Shown here one piece after another: positions 50,501 through 60,301 of a DNA stretch of 64,000 nt (position 1 is its first letter; each line of letters begins with the position of its first letter). The stretch lies in the IMG/VR virus record IMGVR_UViG_3300025876_000005, positions 1-64,000 of that record. The stretch is one strand, 5' to 3'. The stretch comes from a virus. The notes beneath the pieces are model-generated. The model was not told the DNA's origin, did not search any database, and saw nothing but the letters and a program-made list of their open reading frames with translations. The position numbers were made by a program, and so were the translations under genes.

Positions 50501-51301
50501 GAAGCAGTTGACTGTACTGCAATTACAAGTATTAATACCACTACATACAACAATGGTATCTTTATGCATAAGGACCATCCAGATATTGAAACTTTCTTTG
50601 GGTCAACATATCCACAGGCCAATTCAGATCCATCAGATTTAAAGGATAGCGAACAGGTGCAAGCGCTACAAGCTATTGTAGACAGTGGTATCTACACAAT
50701 GCCGATTACAGCTAATATACCGAACGGTGCTCTAACCAGTACGCATTTAGGTTTAACAGGTTATGCTCTAAAACAATTAGGCTTTAGAGATACTAACAAC
50801 ATGATTACGGCTGACAGAAGAACGTTTAAAATGTCTTTCGATGCCAATGATCAGTATCTACTAGGAGGTCGCTCTTGTGGTGCTTTCTTATACATGTCGC
50901 CAATTAACTTATTCTCACTTTCAATTGATGGTGATAATGATCTTTCTAGAAAACACTTAAATCAGGGTGATGCTAATGCTATTGCAGTTGATATTGTATT
51001 CCAGTACAGAATGACTGATTACGCCGGTAACGATACTACGACCGATATTGGTAACATTGCAGGTTTAAGAGGTTCTAGTGTTTCTAACGTTACGTATTCT
51101 AAGAAAATTGGATTAGATATATTCGACGAAGGTGACGATCAATTCTCATTTGACTTAGAAGTATTTGCTAAATACTCAGCAAAAGGTAGCAATATTAACT
51201 CGATTAAGGCTGCTCAGCTAGTTGCAAATACGGCTGTTGGTAATGATGTTTCGGCTGCATCTCCAATCTCACCACTAGGCTTTACTCTTTACTCTAGTTA
51301 A
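47546..51301 (+). CDS. Large baseplate/fibre structural protein
   Basis: Product of 1251 aa. N-terminus is helical (residues 1-30), the middle has a hinge-like coiled coil around 430-490 (AIKKLDDTIVKKRSEIATKK), fibronectin-like beta segments follow (500-640), another short coiled coil (YDKLAELQQKIEALQQQIE) is near 720-745, and the C-terminal 400 residues are beta-rich with Tyr. Probably a long distal tail protein. Starts 1 nt after the previous stop. Confidence 0.7.
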   Translation: MNTNNSISSTVKKLLEINTNSLKTFERINEAITTQEKNVPLEILNGEGGTTTVYVPSFGYMKRELERLDTNLKALSGLGKGNTKVRLSDGTYQNVITSRLKSPANDIRTFTKPDQFKVKSNYFFEDFLNPLLSVSFNVTNQIPSDTERVLVKRILFDNTSQAAVDFFNENFLNQEEIDHAQAIRDIANNNISYQVDEELRDMPYQSVLYFGSFDVLAINDSKRTVTIDGQTKRKAVKRYRLDKLTYTDSNKDVKDTEVLKEGDELIVNTGKMTTKYKATRVDSSTREVELELVEGFEAIRIGANALKIYKNTNIQLNVEINVGFNERVLVFVKAIDPDSKILAENWSPGVGFYTNDLSRVDEDGNVITLANYYKEEVADFGQFIRALKEDSIPPSTEGITPDAPTIDAANFSVVQINRHLTDNDAANKIKQLSRDKVAVEEAIKKLDDTIVKKRSEIATKKYTSQIESDKDRNQLASLVEQRTSETRLYGSIVNQVQSLSSDTNVTNVTPKFRIRGFWSIPADKKVASTTDQRVVQFVIQYRYLSTSGKAPEVSQLTFTEDAREKTAVFSNWNEVKTPVRERAKDPVSGKFVWQDSLIEDGQKVNFNQLDIPIQQGEIVEFRIKSVSEAGFPANPIMSDWSAPITIAFPDAELDTTDLQDIVDLNKTELTSVRLAEELDSKGVYTHVGDSFTANESYYAHVATNLASGFLSPEQKPISVYDKLAELQQKIEALQQQIENAKGELLVKLIAEDGTVTIINKNTNNKIFAGYYVDEVAEISIKKGHIVTKTFKLLLENTKATQLELISRIAGERTKPAYRSSASGSVAGIHSFGNVSNDQGTNDVDDKIVSDIYYTSKGKYDLAPILYQNLTGTELTRYDLLQPAPYQSAQRRGQFIYSRYMDIANVEPLYAVNAVTNQQISSTNFRYYEHTLSYGTFEGSDANFLTPDGDADSTNYIWAGSFGRYWSSSQQTPPLIQFQEWGGYDPEAVDCTAITSINTTTYNNGIFMHKDHPDIETFFGSTYPQANSDPSDLKDSEQVQALQAIVDSGIYTMPITANIPNGALTSTHLGLTGYALKQLGFRDTNNMITADRRTFKMSFDANDQYLLGGRSCGAFLYMSPINLFSLSIDGDNDLSRKHLNQGDANAIAVDIVFQYRMTDYAGNDTTTDIGNIAGLRGSSVSNVTYSKKIGLDIFDEGDDQFSFDLEVFAKYSAKGSNINSIKAAQLVANTAVGNDVSAASPISPLGFTLYSS

Positions 51302-51320
51302 ACTTGTTTATCTCAAGTTT
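51300..51320 (+). other. Small hairpin without T tract
   Basis: AAACTTG (51300-51306) pairs with CAAGTTT (51314-51320) over a 7-nt loop right at the end of the 47546 gene. No T run follows, so it may be an RNA-end stabiliser or a weak terminator. Confidence 0.4.
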
Positions 51321-51328
51321 CAGTCTAT

Positions 51329-51336
51329 GATATATA
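51329..51336 (+). promoter_or_regulatory. Candidate late promoter (GATATATA)
   Basis: GATATATA in the only gap between the 1251-aa and 2311-aa genes, 34 nt before ATG 51371. A second AT-rich box CTATATAAAA lies at 51348-51357. Confidence 0.6.
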
Positions 51337-51370
51337 GATTGCAGAAGCTATATAAAAAAGAAGGCAATAG

Positions 51371-54300
51371 ATGGCATTACAATCAATTAACTTATATTCT
51401 AAAACTGGAATAACTAATCCATGTACTGGTGGTGGTCAGGGTACATTAGGCGTTTTCTATTGGGATGACGATGATGGCTCCAGCGGTAGTCTAACACCGA
51501 ACTCTTTAGACACTATTGTAAGTAATAGTAAGGAGATCTATAATGATAGCTTATTTCAAAGTTTAGCACAGGATGGTTGGTATGCTGAGTCTCTCTTTCC
51601 TGGTCAAAATCAAGTTGATGTGTATCAGTTTCAGAGTGGTAGCTGGGGGAGTTATACGCAATGTCAACCTTCTGCTACAGCTTCAATTACAGTTTATTAT
51701 AAAGACCCTAATCAATTAGACCCTAGTGTAGGTCCTGATGACACTAATCCTTGTGACCCTAATGTCAGCGCATCCCAGGAAACAATCTACTATGACTCTA
51801 CTGCCCAAGGTGGAGTAGGCTTTGGTTTAACTCTAGCACAGGCTATTCAGTACAACGTAGGCGTTTTTTATGATTTTAGTCTGAGTCAACAACTAGATGA
51901 CGGTTGGTACGCTGACGATGATTTTCCAGATTCTGTAAATGATGTAAACGTTTATCTTTTTTTAGGAGGCGCTCATTATTCAAATCTAAATACTAACGGT
52001 TATATTATATGCCAATCAACGGGAGGGACCTCTACAACTAGTGGAACTAGTGGAACTAGTGGAACTAGTGGAAGTTCTGGGACTGCAGGTGCTTTTTCAT
52101 TAAGAGTAACCGCAGCAGAAGCAGCGCCTTTTTTATGCCAAGATGTCACAGATGATGATCCCGATTCAACAATTCCTTTCTATACTATACACTATTGGAC
52201 ATCTAGTGGTCCTTTAACACTAGCTCAAGTAGCTGATGCAAATATACCTATTTTCTCAGATGAGAATAGTGCTGTTGACTACGGCCTTCGTGTTCAGAGT
52301 GGAGTTACACCAACGTACAGTGGTATTATTAAGTTTAGTGGTTACTTTAGAGAATTTAAGCAGAGAGGTATATTCTATTGGGAATTTAATGACTCTAATC
52401 CGGCGAATTCTAAGTGGAGGAGCGAGTTACAAGATGATTGTCCGCCTATTCCAGAACCACAAGCATGGCCTATAACACTTTACCATGATAACACTTTGTC
52501 TAATCCAGATAGTATTTCAGAATACTGCTGTAGCAATAATTCAACTTCAGCAGTGTGGTATTACTGGAGTGTAAATCCTTATCCAAATCTATTAACTTTA
52601 GCTAATGCTGGTATTTTACTCTACAATACTGCAAATGCAGCTGAAATTTCTTTATTTCCTGAACTTATCCCATTTGGTATATGGGGAGATGACACTGGCA
52701 TTGGCACTGATAAACTGCTTAAATTTAGACCTAATGATGATCTTCAACCAACATGGTTCGGCCTAGACGATAGTGATACGGAGACAGAGAGCCCTAACAT
52801 CACACAATATTTTAACTGTGGTTATTTTACTCAGCCTGCTGGTAGCCCGAATACCAACATACAGAGTACAAGTCCTTTTGCGAACAAAGTATTTTATGCT
52901 TTTCATTCATGTGATCCAACAGCGGGCGAACATATTTTACATGTAGTCGACGGGCAGCATTTTGCTAACGTTGACAACTTTATGAGTGACTTTATAGAAA
53001 CTCTAGTAAGAACTAACCCTAAGTTGACAACTATTGAAACTGGCGTTATTGGCTGTCAAACTTACAAGCATAAAGTTATTGCAGAGAGCATCGAAGAAGC
53101 AGTGCAGCTTTTAAAAGCGGAAAAATTGAACGGTGTCAAATATTATGATGCTGTACAAGAGTCTGAGTTAAGTGATTTAGGTATTGGTGACTTTGTAACT
53201 CTTAGTATTTACGCAGACTGCTGTGATTGTATACAAAGATTAAACGATAGTAGGTATCAGTTTGGTGAAACTGGTGTTGTTCAACCAGCTGGCCTAGGGC
53301 CTAACTTTGCAGTAGAGAGAAATGCAAAGCTGGATAACGTTGCTAAACCTCTTTTAAGAACTAATCCTAAACTAACAACTAATGTTAAACTTGTTGTTAA
53401 CTCAAGAGATGAACTATATCTTGATTCGATCAGTGCAACTGATGATTTAGCATCTGCTAATTACAAGAAGTTCCCGGTTAATCCAAGAGGATCGTATGCG
53501 TATGATCTGACTAGATTCTACACTAAGAATAAAACACCGCTTGAAATAGTTTACACAACTAAGAGGCGAGATTCTGACTTCTCTGTTTTCTCTGAGTATG
53601 AGAAACAGATCGAAGAAGATTACCATTACGGTACGGCAATGAACTACTCTAAGTTATATGACGAGGAGTTTAGAATGTTTGCTCCGATCTATGTTGATCT
53701 AAATATGCCTAAGAAGTTTGTAATCTACAGGATAAACGACCCTAAGGATAGTACTTCTTTTACAGATAGTGCTCTTGGCAACGAAGCTAGAATTAAAAAG
53801 TTAATTGAGAAATCTGAGATTGTTAAGGTTTTTGATCTGACTAAAAATAGTAATATCGGTAAGTATTTAAGAAATTACGTACAGGATCAAGCCTTTCCAA
53901 AGGCTCCGATTACATTCTCATTCGAAGAGAATGAAAAGACTACATATAATGGTATTGATTTAATTAAAGGTGGTTTTACTAAGAAGGCTGAGTATATGCA
54001 TAACGATTTTATACTTAAAGATAAGCCTTTAGTAGCCGCTAATGATTTTGTTACAGATGGCTTTAGAAGAAACCATATTGCGGCTGCAAACATCATCAAC
54101 ATGGAATTCTTGTTCGATGACCCACATGCAAGTACTTATTCAGTTAACAGATATATTGGTCTTTACGTAGATGATATTGAGACTGGTTCTGGTCGAGTTT
54201 CTTCGATTAGAAATGGTAGTATTATCTTTAAGAACGTGAACTCTAACATGAGCTCTACGTTTGACTATGCGGCAATACCTTCTTATAAGATGTTAACTGA

Positions 54301-57300
54301 AATGCCAATTTTAGCATATGCTAGAACTGGCGAAAATTACTATAAGCTAGATAATACAAAGAGCTATGACCATAGTAGACTGGAGCTTAGAGTTCAGGAC
54401 TCTAGAAATGAGATCCCAACACAGCTGGGTATACAGTACAAAGGTCAAACAATTGACATAAAGGCTAATCCTAACAGGGGGTTTGACTTTATCAAAGTTA
54501 AAGTTGTCGATATTCCAAACCACAACGATAAAATTGCACTGGCTACAGTAAAGAATGAGTCTTATAGATTTACTTTTGTTAAATTTGTAGCTAATGTTAA
54601 CGTTCAGATTGATGATTCAGTTGGTAATACAATAACTTTTAACACTGGTGCTGATATTACTACAGCTCTTTCTAACGTACAAACCGCATATACAGCTCCA
54701 TTTGCTGATGTTTACAACCTTGAAATTTTAGACAATGGCTTTATCTTAACCGAGAAGTTAGCCAATCTACTTAATCTAGCACCAGAAGTTACCACATCGA
54801 ATGGTAACGTCTTTAATAGAAAGGAGATCTATACAAACGTTGAGATACCAAACAGATCTTATTATGCCGCAGATCCAAATACTGCAAGCCCGAATTACTT
54901 AACCAAAGGAACTTTCAGCGGACAATACTTTTCTGCTGCTGGTAATACTAGAGATGTCGCTATTGCTTTAACTAAGTTAATTAGAGAAAGAGGAGACTTT
55001 GATGCATTTAACATTGGTGATGAGATTTATATAAGTGTTAAGATACCGGGTTATAAAATTATGCAGCAAGCATTCTTAGTTAACAGGAATAATACACTAC
55101 CGTTCTTGGAGTTTGATGCTATTAACGTAGACTCTGATAACGAATTAGAGCTAGGAGATTTAGCTATCGGTACTTCTGGCAACTGGGATGCGTATTTCTT
55201 TAAAGGTGGTAATTTAGAGAATAAGAGTATTTTAGTGACTAAAGAAACTGCTCCAATTATAAGTGTAGGTGAGTATTTACCAACTGCATATAAGGGGCGT
55301 TATAATAGAGTCGTAGATATTGTTCAAGATATTACAGACCCTGCCGGTGATTACTTAAAGGTTATATTATCTTTGGAGAACTCAGTTAAGGATGGTGAGG
55401 TTAGAGTTTTTGTAGATAGAGACTTAACGATGGGTCTATTCTCAGCATACTCAATTTACGATATGGACTTTGACTTCCACGATACAGCTAATTCTAATCT
55501 TAAAGAATTGAATCACGAGACAATAGACCAGATAGTTTATGAACCTTATAGTGGGGTTAGTCAAAATACTAGTCCAGGAGCAGGTGACCTAATAAAAACC
55601 GATGTTCTAGATGCAGCTTACGAAATTTCACCAGATTTATATTTTGCTAATCTACAGCCTATTCTTGGCAACGAAGATATTGATGATGTTGACTTAGAAT
55701 CAATCGGAAGTGAGTACGATAGGCTTTCTGAAAATGAAATCAAAGAGTTTGCAATAGGGTCAAGAGTTGTGCCTAATATTAACAAGTGGGTTCTAAGAAA
55801 TGGAAATACTGTAAGAGAAGAGCCTTATCACTTAAACGCTAATAGTGCTTTTGGTAGAACAAACTTTGCACCGGACCTTGAAGTTACAGAACGTGATATA
55901 AAAGCATTTACTCATGAATGGTTCTATATTGAAAACTTACCAGATTATTTAAGGTTCTGGCAGATTAACAATACTTTTAGTTACATTAACTTTATTAAAG
56001 GGTTTGATCTAACTAAAGACCTATTTAAGAGAGTTGACTACGACTACTTCGATATGTTCATGGTCGGCGAAGGTCACGAAATTGATCTTTATAATGATGA
56101 TCCACTTGAACGAGATTCAAGTCTTTTCAATATTAACAGTTATGTAAAATCTAATCTACGTAAGAAATACACTATCATTGACAATGGTTCTTCTGAAACT
56201 TTTGCAAATACTATATTTAAGGGCTTAAATGTGACTCTTAAATCTAGAAAAGAGTTTGTTAATAGCGTAGCTTCAGAATTTGTAAAGAATACCGAGTTCA
56301 ACGGTTATAAGTTTAGTATAATGGTTAAGGTTAACAATCAAGCTTCTAACAATTCAATTGATTTTGAGGTTATTCAGAATAAGAAGTTTAAATTTGTAAT
56401 CTTCTATATTACGTTGAATACGGGTGATGTTTGGGCATCAGATCTAAACAGAAAGCTATTCTATGAACTTAAACACCAACTTAACTATAACACAGTTACT
56501 AATAAATACGTTTATGCTGATATAAACATTTCCGGCGCATTAGACTTAAAGGCTATTAATTTTAACGGTTTAAGTCCTTATCGAGTTTATGGTATTGACC
56601 ATGCGGATGGATCAGTTTCTAATTTTGATTCTCAAATATCTAAGAATACTTCAGGTACTTATAATAATATTGTAATTGACTTAGGTGCTATTGGTGAATA
56701 TCAAGTACAAGTCTTCTCAGTAGAATCTGATAGTGAACTTTTCATACAAGGTAGACCAACTAAAGTCGGAGGGTCTGTTAGCGACCCAGATTATTATTTA
56801 GATACAGTTGCTTTAAATATTGCTGATCTTAAGAACGCAACATATACTTATATTGGCGGTGGTTTTAACGCACAGCAATTGATACTTAATGAATTAACTG
56901 CCGGTAATGTCTCTAAAGTACTTAACAACAACGATGACAGAGTTACTTATACAACTATCGAGAGTGATGGAACTGTAAATAATAATAGGTTTACTATTAA
57001 CTTTAATGATGGTAAAGAGTTTGTTAAGAAGGTAGATCTAACCACAGTTGAAGACGTTGATAAACCGAAGAGCTATAAATTATTAAGCACTGGTGTTACA
57101 GCAAAGTTGACTATAAGCGATCCGGTCGCTGCTAAAGAGAAGTATTATGATGATTATAATAAGTCTAAGAAAACAATAGGCTATAACATCGTAGCTACTA
57201 ATCCATACTATGCATTCATGGTAAGACACTCAGGTGATTATACTATAGATCTAGAACCTGTAGTTACCTTTACGGACATTTATACACACTTTAAAACAAA

Positions 57301-58306
57301 TAGAAAGCACTCTACTCTAGATTTACGTGAACAACTATTTGAGACGCCTCTATATAAACACAGTCTGACTAGTTCAGCTGAGATTAACGTTGCTAGATCT
57401 TACTATAATAAATTCAATAGATGTGGTGTTGCTTTTAACGTTGGTTTTATTAAAGACTCAAACGTGATGAAGGTGGTTCAAGGTGAAGCTATTGTGCCTC
57501 AGGCGTCAACACATGATTTAGGTTGGGGTAAAATTAAGAACCATTACTATCATAAGGTTAATGAGATTAATCCGAACGGTGTGTTGAAACTGACTAAAGG
57601 TGGAGACTTTTTACCTGTTTACCCGGTGATTGATGAGATAGCAATTGACTACAAAGATGTTAATGTCTTTAAGTCTTCTTGGGAAGATGGATATTACACA
57701 AGGTCTCTGGCAGGTGGTAATAAGGTTAACGTTGCGGGTACTTTTGATACTGCAGAAGAAAGATCTTATCTGGGTTCTACGGTCATGAAACTACAAGATG
57801 CTTATTTCTTAACAGAGTTTACAGTTCAGTTTGCAGGCTCGGAAGAAGAGCTAGACGATATTTTAAGAACTAATAATAATGAGAATGATGTTGTAATCTA
57901 CGAAGACGATCAGACACTAATTGCTGACTTCTACATGAATGACGTGGTCTATCAAAAATTAAGTGATCTCGGTGCTTTAAATACGCTTTCTCAGTTTATT
58001 GACCCGGTAAAGTCAATTGGTGATAAGACTACGCTGAGTGATGATATGCAGGACTACGTAAACAAGAACTTGATTCAAGCGTTTACAATTGACCAGATTG
58101 ACCTTTGGGTAAGTAGATTTAAAGGTGCTCAGTCTAATATATTAAGCACTTCAAGTCTTGAGGGTCTAGATGACGGCGGCTTTACTAGAGATCAGAGCTT
58201 TACTTATAGCTTACATGGTGATACACCGCTAAACTTCAGGTTGATATATAACAAAAGACTAGGCTATTCTTACAATATTAGACCTATGATAAAAATACAG
58301 TCCTAA
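51371..58306 (+). CDS. Giant tail/fibre protein with Cys-containing N-terminal repeats
   Basis: Product of 2311 aa, the largest here. Residues 1-640 hold about five loosely repeated beta units, each with Cys and patterns like TIYYDSTAQGG, LTLAQAI, DGWYADDDFP and a closing CQ/CPP. They are joined by a (SGT)n linker near 222-240. The text LVRTNPKLTT near 555 recurs as LLRTNPKLTT near 660. After 650 the sequence changes to a long alpha/beta block with Asp/Asn/Tyr (RDELYLDSI, YDLTRFYTKN). I infer a host-recognition or baseplate-edge protein whose N-terminal part was added or duplicated. No family named. Confidence 0.7.
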   Translation: MALQSINLYSKTGITNPCTGGGQGTLGVFYWDDDDGSSGSLTPNSLDTIVSNSKEIYNDSLFQSLAQDGWYAESLFPGQNQVDVYQFQSGSWGSYTQCQPSATASITVYYKDPNQLDPSVGPDDTNPCDPNVSASQETIYYDSTAQGGVGFGLTLAQAIQYNVGVFYDFSLSQQLDDGWYADDDFPDSVNDVNVYLFLGGAHYSNLNTNGYIICQSTGGTSTTSGTSGTSGTSGSSGTAGAFSLRVTAAEAAPFLCQDVTDDDPDSTIPFYTIHYWTSSGPLTLAQVADANIPIFSDENSAVDYGLRVQSGVTPTYSGIIKFSGYFREFKQRGIFYWEFNDSNPANSKWRSELQDDCPPIPEPQAWPITLYHDNTLSNPDSISEYCCSNNSTSAVWYYWSVNPYPNLLTLANAGILLYNTANAAEISLFPELIPFGIWGDDTGIGTDKLLKFRPNDDLQPTWFGLDDSDTETESPNITQYFNCGYFTQPAGSPNTNIQSTSPFANKVFYAFHSCDPTAGEHILHVVDGQHFANVDNFMSDFIETLVRTNPKLTTIETGVIGCQTYKHKVIAESIEEAVQLLKAEKLNGVKYYDAVQESELSDLGIGDFVTLSIYADCCDCIQRLNDSRYQFGETGVVQPAGLGPNFAVERNAKLDNVAKPLLRTNPKLTTNVKLVVNSRDELYLDSISATDDLASANYKKFPVNPRGSYAYDLTRFYTKNKTPLEIVYTTKRRDSDFSVFSEYEKQIEEDYHYGTAMNYSKLYDEEFRMFAPIYVDLNMPKKFVIYRINDPKDSTSFTDSALGNEARIKKLIEKSEIVKVFDLTKNSNIGKYLRNYVQDQAFPKAPITFSFEENEKTTYNGIDLIKGGFTKKAEYMHNDFILKDKPLVAANDFVTDGFRRNHIAAANIINMEFLFDDPHASTYSVNRYIGLYVDDIETGSGRVSSIRNGSIIFKNVNSNMSSTFDYAAIPSYKMLTEMPILAYARTGENYYKLDNTKSYDHSRLELRVQDSRNEIPTQLGIQYKGQTIDIKANPNRGFDFIKVKVVDIPNHNDKIALATVKNESYRFTFVKFVANVNVQIDDSVGNTITFNTGADITTALSNVQTAYTAPFADVYNLEILDNGFILTEKLANLLNLAPEVTTSNGNVFNRKEIYTNVEIPNRSYYAADPNTASPNYLTKGTFSGQYFSAAGNTRDVAIALTKLIRERGDFDAFNIGDEIYISVKIPGYKIMQQAFLVNRNNTLPFLEFDAINVDSDNELELGDLAIGTSGNWDAYFFKGGNLENKSILVTKETAPIISVGEYLPTAYKGRYNRVVDIVQDITDPAGDYLKVILSLENSVKDGEVRVFVDRDLTMGLFSAYSIYDMDFDFHDTANSNLKELNHETIDQIVYEPYSGVSQNTSPGAGDLIKTDVLDAAYEISPDLYFANLQPILGNEDIDDVDLESIGSEYDRLSENEIKEFAIGSRVVPNINKWVLRNGNTVREEPYHLNANSAFGRTNFAPDLEVTERDIKAFTHEWFYIENLPDYLRFWQINNTFSYINFIKGFDLTKDLFKRVDYDYFDMFMVGEGHEIDLYNDDPLERDSSLFNINSYVKSNLRKKYTIIDNGSSETFANTIFKGLNVTLKSRKEFVNSVASEFVKNTEFNGYKFSIMVKVNNQASNNSIDFEVIQNKKFKFVIFYITLNTGDVWASDLNRKLFYELKHQLNYNTVTNKYVYADINISGALDLKAINFNGLSPYRVYGIDHADGSVSNFDSQISKNTSGTYNNIVIDLGAIGEYQVQVFSVESDSELFIQGRPTKVGGSVSDPDYYLDTVALNIADLKNATYTYIGGGFNAQQLILNELTAGNVSKVLNNNDDRVTYTTIESDGTVNNNRFTINFNDGKEFVKKVDLTTVEDVDKPKSYKLLSTGVTAKLTISDPVAAKEKYYDDYNKSKKTIGYNIVATNPYYAFMVRHSGDYTIDLEPVVTFTDIYTHFKTNRKHSTLDLREQLFETPLYKHSLTSSAEINVARSYYNKFNRCGVAFNVGFIKDSNVMKVVQGEAIVPQASTHDLGWGKIKNHYYHKVNEINPNGVLKLTKGGDFLPVYPVIDEIAIDYKDVNVFKSSWEDGYYTRSLAGGNKVNVAGTFDTAEERSYLGSTVMKLQDAYFLTEFTVQFAGSEEELDDILRTNNNENDVVIYEDDQTLIADFYMNDVVYQKLSDLGALNTLSQFIDPVKSIGDKTTLSDDMQDYVNKNLIQAFTIDQIDLWVSRFKGAQSNILSTSSLEGLDDGGFTRDQSFTYSLHGDTPLNFRLIYNKRLGYSYNIRPMIKIQS
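52037..52072 (+). repeat. Four tandem copies of ACTAGTGGA
   Basis: Nine-base repeat coding Thr-Ser-Gly, a flexible linker in the 2311-aa protein. Perfect copies suggest recent expansion or slippage. Confidence 0.9.
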
Positions 58307-58307
58307 A

Positions 58308-60299
58308 ATGGCAATCAACATAAAAGAAATATTAACTAATGATAGCGATGTAATTAAAGTTGACAAGACTAATTACAACTTTGATCAGCTTGTTGCTAAC
58401 GGCGGTGGACCGATCGGGATCAAGGGCCAGAAAGGCGAACTTGGAGGTGTCGGTACAACAGGAGCAAAGGGTGAAAATGGTGATGAAGGAGCAAAAGGAG
58501 CAAAAGGAGATACTGGCGCTGATGTTAACAACTGGGGTAGAATAAGCTACGACAGCGCTACAGACGCTGATATATTAAAACCGAAGAGAGGTGGTACTAC
58601 TGATGAGCCTGTTTCTATTATTCTAGGCGATGAAGCCTATGTATACGGTGTAACAGATGGTATTGACAATCCAACTGCGTGGTTAAATATAGTTTTACCT
58701 GATAGTCCAAAATACAGTAATTATGCTAGTTTTTTAAACAGCACTTCTTCTGTTTTAAATCTTACAAGTTCAACCCAGTCAAGCGTTGATACTTACCAGA
58801 TTAGCCATGGAACTTCTACAAATAGTGTAGACTTTAAGATAGACATTAAGAATAGTTTATACTTAAATGCACCTGATTTAGTGCAGATTACATCTAATAC
58901 TGCGATTAAGCTTAATGCTGCTAACAACAATATTACATTAGGGCCAGATACTGGTACTTCTTCAGGTCTAATTGACTTAAGAGCAGATAGTGTTATTGCT
59001 AGAGGTAATTTGACAGTTGAAGGTACTACTACTGGTTATATTAAAGTGCCAAATGGTACTACGGCTAATAGACCAACCGGTGCTTATGGTATGATCCGCT
59101 ACAATACTAATTTAGATGTTGGTCATAGCAGTGATAAAGGTAGTTTAGAGACTTTTGTTCAGCACCCAGAAGGAGATTACTGGAAGCCTTTGGGTAATAT
59201 GGTAGACGCAGACGGCGATACTTTTATTACAGTAGACTATGCTGAAAACGATGGAACTGATAATGTGATTAGACTTAATGTTGGTTATCTTAGCGGTAGT
59301 TCTTACTTAACAGAAGTTGTTGGTACTTTTGGTGAAACTGTAAGTGATGGAACAACAGATATTGATAGAGTATTTAAGTATAACAACGTTATTTATGCAG
59401 CTGATGATATTTTAGTGGCAAATGATTCTGGTTTAAGGATTAAGGAAAATGGAGCAACACCGGGCGGTAGTCAAGTTGCTGCACAGAATAGCGGTGCTGC
59501 AGCTGCTAATAGAACTTTAGCAGATTACTTTTATAGAGAAAGTGCATTACAATATGACGTTGATGCATTTACTGACGGTACTCCATTTACTAATACGGTC
59601 ACTGCTTCTACATCTAGCTACAGAAGAACAAATCAGGTTATAAAGGCTCTTGGTTGGGATCCGTCTGTTGGAAGTACTCTATCAAGCGCAAACGTAGCTA
59701 TTATCATTGACCACAATAAAACAAAAATGTCTTATGTTAAAGTTGGGCATATGGTAACGGTTTGGGGAAGAATCGATTATTTCCCTTATTCAATAGCCAG
59801 TACTAACTTAAGTACAGAAACACCAGATATTAATTTTGATGGCACAAGCGGATCATCTGGTATTACTACACCTTCTAGAAGAGCTGCATTTGCAATAGGT
59901 AAACCAGCTACTTTCCCATATACTTCTGGTCTTACAGATACTAGAGTTGTATTCCCAATATCTGTTAGTTTAACAGCACAAGACGGTACAGCTGCTAGTG
60001 TTGGTTTTAGATATTTTGGAGTTATTGAACCAGGTATGAATGTGTTTACAATTATACAAGTAGATGATAGTACTGGTTTTATACCTGACGAAGCGTCAGA
60101 ATCAGCCGATTCACACCACGCTAAGCATTTAGATATTGATGATTTAAAAGTAACATCAGCTACACCAGGTGAAGTTATTACATTAGAGTATAACTTTAGC
60201 ATGCCTACTGATATAAACTCATATGATCTTAGTTCTAATTCTCTTGCTATTTACACTGAAGCTGAACTTACACAAAACCAAAACCAAAACCAAAACTAG
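58308..60299 (+). CDS. Collagen-like tail-fibre protein
   Basis: Product of 663 aa. Residues about 35-75 are collagen-like Gly-x-y triplets (GPIGIKGQKGELG then GAKGENGDEGAKG), which would trimerise. N-terminal 30 residues resemble other fibre attachment starts. The rest is beta-rich with Thr/Asn/Ser repeats and ends in (Gln-Asn)4. Tail fibre or receptor-binding protein by architecture. Starts 1 nt after the previous stop. Confidence 0.75.
   Translation: MAINIKEILTNDSDVIKVDKTNYNFDQLVANGGGPIGIKGQKGELGGVGTTGAKGENGDEGAKGAKGDTGADVNNWGRISYDSATDADILKPKRGGTTDEPVSIILGDEAYVYGVTDGIDNPTAWLNIVLPDSPKYSNYASFLNSTSSVLNLTSSTQSSVDTYQISHGTSTNSVDFKIDIKNSLYLNAPDLVQITSNTAIKLNAANNNITLGPDTGTSSGLIDLRADSVIARGNLTVEGTTTGYIKVPNGTTANRPTGAYGMIRYNTNLDVGHSSDKGSLETFVQHPEGDYWKPLGNMVDADGDTFITVDYAENDGTDNVIRLNVGYLSGSSYLTEVVGTFGETVSDGTTDIDRVFKYNNVIYAADDILVANDSGLRIKENGATPGGSQVAAQNSGAAAANRTLADYFYRESALQYDVDAFTDGTPFTNTVTASTSSYRRTNQVIKALGWDPSVGSTLSSANVAIIIDHNKTKMSYVKVGHMVTVWGRIDYFPYSIASTNLSTETPDINFDGTSGSSGITTPSRRAAFAIGKPATFPYTSGLTDTRVVFPISVSLTAQDGTAASVGFRYFGVIEPGMNVFTIIQVDDSTGFIPDEASESADSHHAKHLDIDDLKVTSATPGEVITLEYNFSMPTDINSYDLSSNSLAIYTEAELTQNQNQNQN
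60273..60296 (+). repeat. Four copies of CAAAAC at the end of the fibre gene
   Basis: The hexamer codes (Gln-Asn)n and runs into the TAG stop. Six-base units change length without frame loss, so the tail may differ in length between copies. Confidence 0.8.
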
Positions 60300-60301
60300 G
60301 G

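Noticed and set aside
52236-52475. Second open frame inside the 2311-aa gene
   Set aside because: Composition and lack of a start context suggest a shadow of the real frame.
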